64,000 bases of DNA. It comes from Sarcocystis neurona (taxonomy: Eukaryota > Apicomplexa > Conoidasida > Eucoccidiorida > Sarcocystidae). Below the pieces are notes generated by a model, which saw only the letters and a list, made by a program, of their open reading frames with translations, ran no database searches and was not told the DNA's origin. Shown here piece by piece: positions 62,481-64,000 of this stretch; the stretch's first letter is position 1, and each line of letters starts with the position of its first letter. A program made the translations under genes and the position numbers. Location of the stretch: the NCBI GenBank assembly GCA_000727475.1, contig KL647313.1, forward strand, positions 1,035,665 through 1,099,664, given 5' to 3'.

Positions 62481-62699
62481 CCAGCAGCAGCATCACTGTC
62501 TTAACACGGCTCTCGTCTGCAGCAACCCCAGGAACGGCGACAGTTCTTCCTGCCCACCGCGTGCTCCGCACAGAGGCGTAGAGCTGACGCCATTATCGAG
62601 GATCGCGACCATCTGTCCACCTCTGCTTTGCAGCCCTGCTGTGTCCTCGTGTTTTGAACAGATGACTGGTGCAGCAGCGGTCTTTCAGCAGCAGCAGCA

Positions 62700-63188
62700 C
62701 TAACGTCCTCCTGCTGAGAGGAACGGCGTCGTACAATATTTATCTACCCTGAACATTCCACGTCAAGCGTCGCATATGCACATGTATACAAACAGATTGA
62801 ACCTACATACGAAGATGTGTACGGAGGAAGAATCACGAATTATATCAACATATCCTTCCAGATGTTATATACGCATGCGCATCCGCTGTTATTCACGATG
62901 TACAATACACTGCACGCCAGCTATACAGATTCGTGCGTATATAAATATATACATTTAGGCAGGTAAGGTGGCTCTTTTGACAGCACGAGGGACGGCTGGG
63001 CTTACGCAGACAGATAGATTCGTATACACGAACTATGCGTTTACCTATAAATATATATACACGCGTGTAGAGAGGGAGAAATCTGTACATACATGCGTAC
63101 ATAGTCATTTATACGTAAATAGCAATACATCGATATAAATGCACATAGACGTATGTGTGCGTGGGCAAGTGCTGCGCTGCTTCAATCA
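62700..63188. other. Microsatellite-bearing stretch, no gene
   Basis: TATATA/ACATAC-type sequence and short frames only. Confidence 0.5.
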
Positions 63189-63195
63189 GTGACAG

Positions 63196-63742
63196 CGAGG
63201 ACGACGTGGAACAACAGCAGCTGGTGCAGAAGTGGGAAAAGGTAAGCAGGCCTCACGGATCACGCAACAACAGCGCAGATGGCCAGCAGCAGCAACAGCT
63301 ACGGCAACAGCTGCTGCTAGAGCACGGCACCCGCGTTTACTTCTACACTTACGTATGTCTTTCCACAAGTATATGTGTGTATACACACATATGTACGTCT
63401 TTACATACGCACAGAAAAACAGGTAGGCCTGCGTATAGTACGCAGCAGCCGCAGATTTAGACAATTGACCGCAGCTGTGAGGGCGTCCCACCTGAAAACG
63501 GCACCGATGGCGTCAACGTAAATACCGGGACCGGAGGGTGTAACCAGTGGCCGACGCACGGCAGCACCCGGCGGTACAGCCGCACCAGCACCGGAGGAGG
63601 AGGAGTTGGAGGAGGAGCACCGGCAGCAGCAGAGCAGCCGACGAGGGAAGCAAGAGGCAGAGGCGGCGCGACAGCGAACAGATGCGTCGAATATTCTCCG
63701 TCGATAGCAGCAGCAGTAGCAAGTGCTAGAGGCGCGCTGTGA
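63196..63742 (+). CDS. Possible terminal exons of an unidentified plus-strand gene
   Basis: An open frame without internal ATG runs from an acceptor at 63,474/63,475 (GACCGCAG) to TGA at 63,740-63,742, reading CEGVPPENGTDGVNVNTGTG, then GCNQWPTHGSTRRYSRTS and a Gly/Ala-rich tail. A short exon ending AAAAG/GTAAGC at 63,241 fits by phase if read as WNNSSWCRSGK; the alternative frame, SDSEDDVEQQQLVQKWEK, looks as good but does not match phase. The opposite strand (63,864-63,457) also has a mixed-composition frame, so the strand is not settled. Confidence 0.28.
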
Positions 63743-64000
63743 CGAGGCGGGTAAGCACTGGCATAGGTGCTGCCTGGTTTACACGTACAACTGCAATATT
63801 CGCAGATGTGTGGTGAAGAAATAACTGCGGCAATACGCGAATACGAATGCACACAAGTATGCATGTGTGTGCGTACTATTATACTTCGTTGGCACGTGAG
63901 GGAAACCTAGGAGATAGATGTCAGGGCGGTGAGCCACTCTTGCAGCGCGCAAATTCTACATATCTCTGTGCACAAAAGCGCACAAATTGTCATACTGGTG

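Noticed and set aside
1..64000. tRNA, rRNA, CRISPR arrays, transposons, telomeric AAACCCT arrays and bacterial-type operons
   Set aside because: Looked for by eye on both strands. No cloverleaf-type gene, rRNA core, spaced direct-repeat array, transposase motif or long telomere-like array was seen.

Overview
The window looks like nuclear chromosomal DNA of a coccidian apicomplexan, most likely an Eimeria species. The evidence is the very high load of CAG/CTG trinucleotide repeats in exons and introns alike, which read as runs of Gln, Ala and Ser in real exons; the split into a repeat-poor stretch (about 1-11,000) and a repeat-dense stretch (about 12,000-64,000); genes with many introns; and two eukaryotic housekeeping genes with clear protein similarity. 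No tRNA, rRNA, CRISPR, transposase or viral gene was recognised.

Layout. (1) 1-11,000, repeat-poor: one certain gene, the sigma subunit of the AP-4 adaptor complex (plus strand, two exons, 4,084-5,457). The rest has no recognisable gene. (2) About 9,600-17,300, plus strand: a probable multi-exon gene whose three last exons (12,851-17,270) join in matching phase and encode an EGF-like cysteine domain. Its large intron holds CTG repeats, a 932-base assembly gap and a 38-bp tandem repeat. Upstream exons are tentative. (3) 17,300-25,400: TA-rich microsatellites, a GGGTGGAAT minisatellite with a 63-bp duplication, CTG-rich DNA and a few weak plus-strand exon candidates. (4) 25,459-59,736, minus strand: one very large gene for the spliceosomal RNA helicase Aquarius (AQR, intron-binding protein IBP160). 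I reconstructed 15 exons by protein similarity and splice phase; they sum to 7,959 nt (2,652 codons plus stop) with every junction in frame. All helicase motifs are present. The protein is almost twice the human length because of Ala/Gln/Ser/charged insertions, and the introns carry purine minisatellites, a CTA/CTC repeat, TA/CA microsatellites and two more gaps. (5) 59,737-64,000: part of at least one further gene upstream of Aquarius on the minus strand (best exon near 60,449-60,150), plus a plus-strand ORF at the window end. Neither could be identified.

The most unusual structural signal is a perfect 14-bp palindrome, GGTGTACGTACACC. Its 10-bp core occurs eight times exactly, in all gene contexts including a four-copy cluster at 35,016-35,229. 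The right flank is usually CCTG or CCCC, which gives the element a constant apparent orientation. Its function is unknown.

The two identified genes work in unrelated processes: vesicle coat assembly at the trans-Golgi/endosome, and pre-mRNA splicing. No operon-like logic is expected or seen. Exon boundaries are my own reading of the sequence and have not been tested against transcripts.
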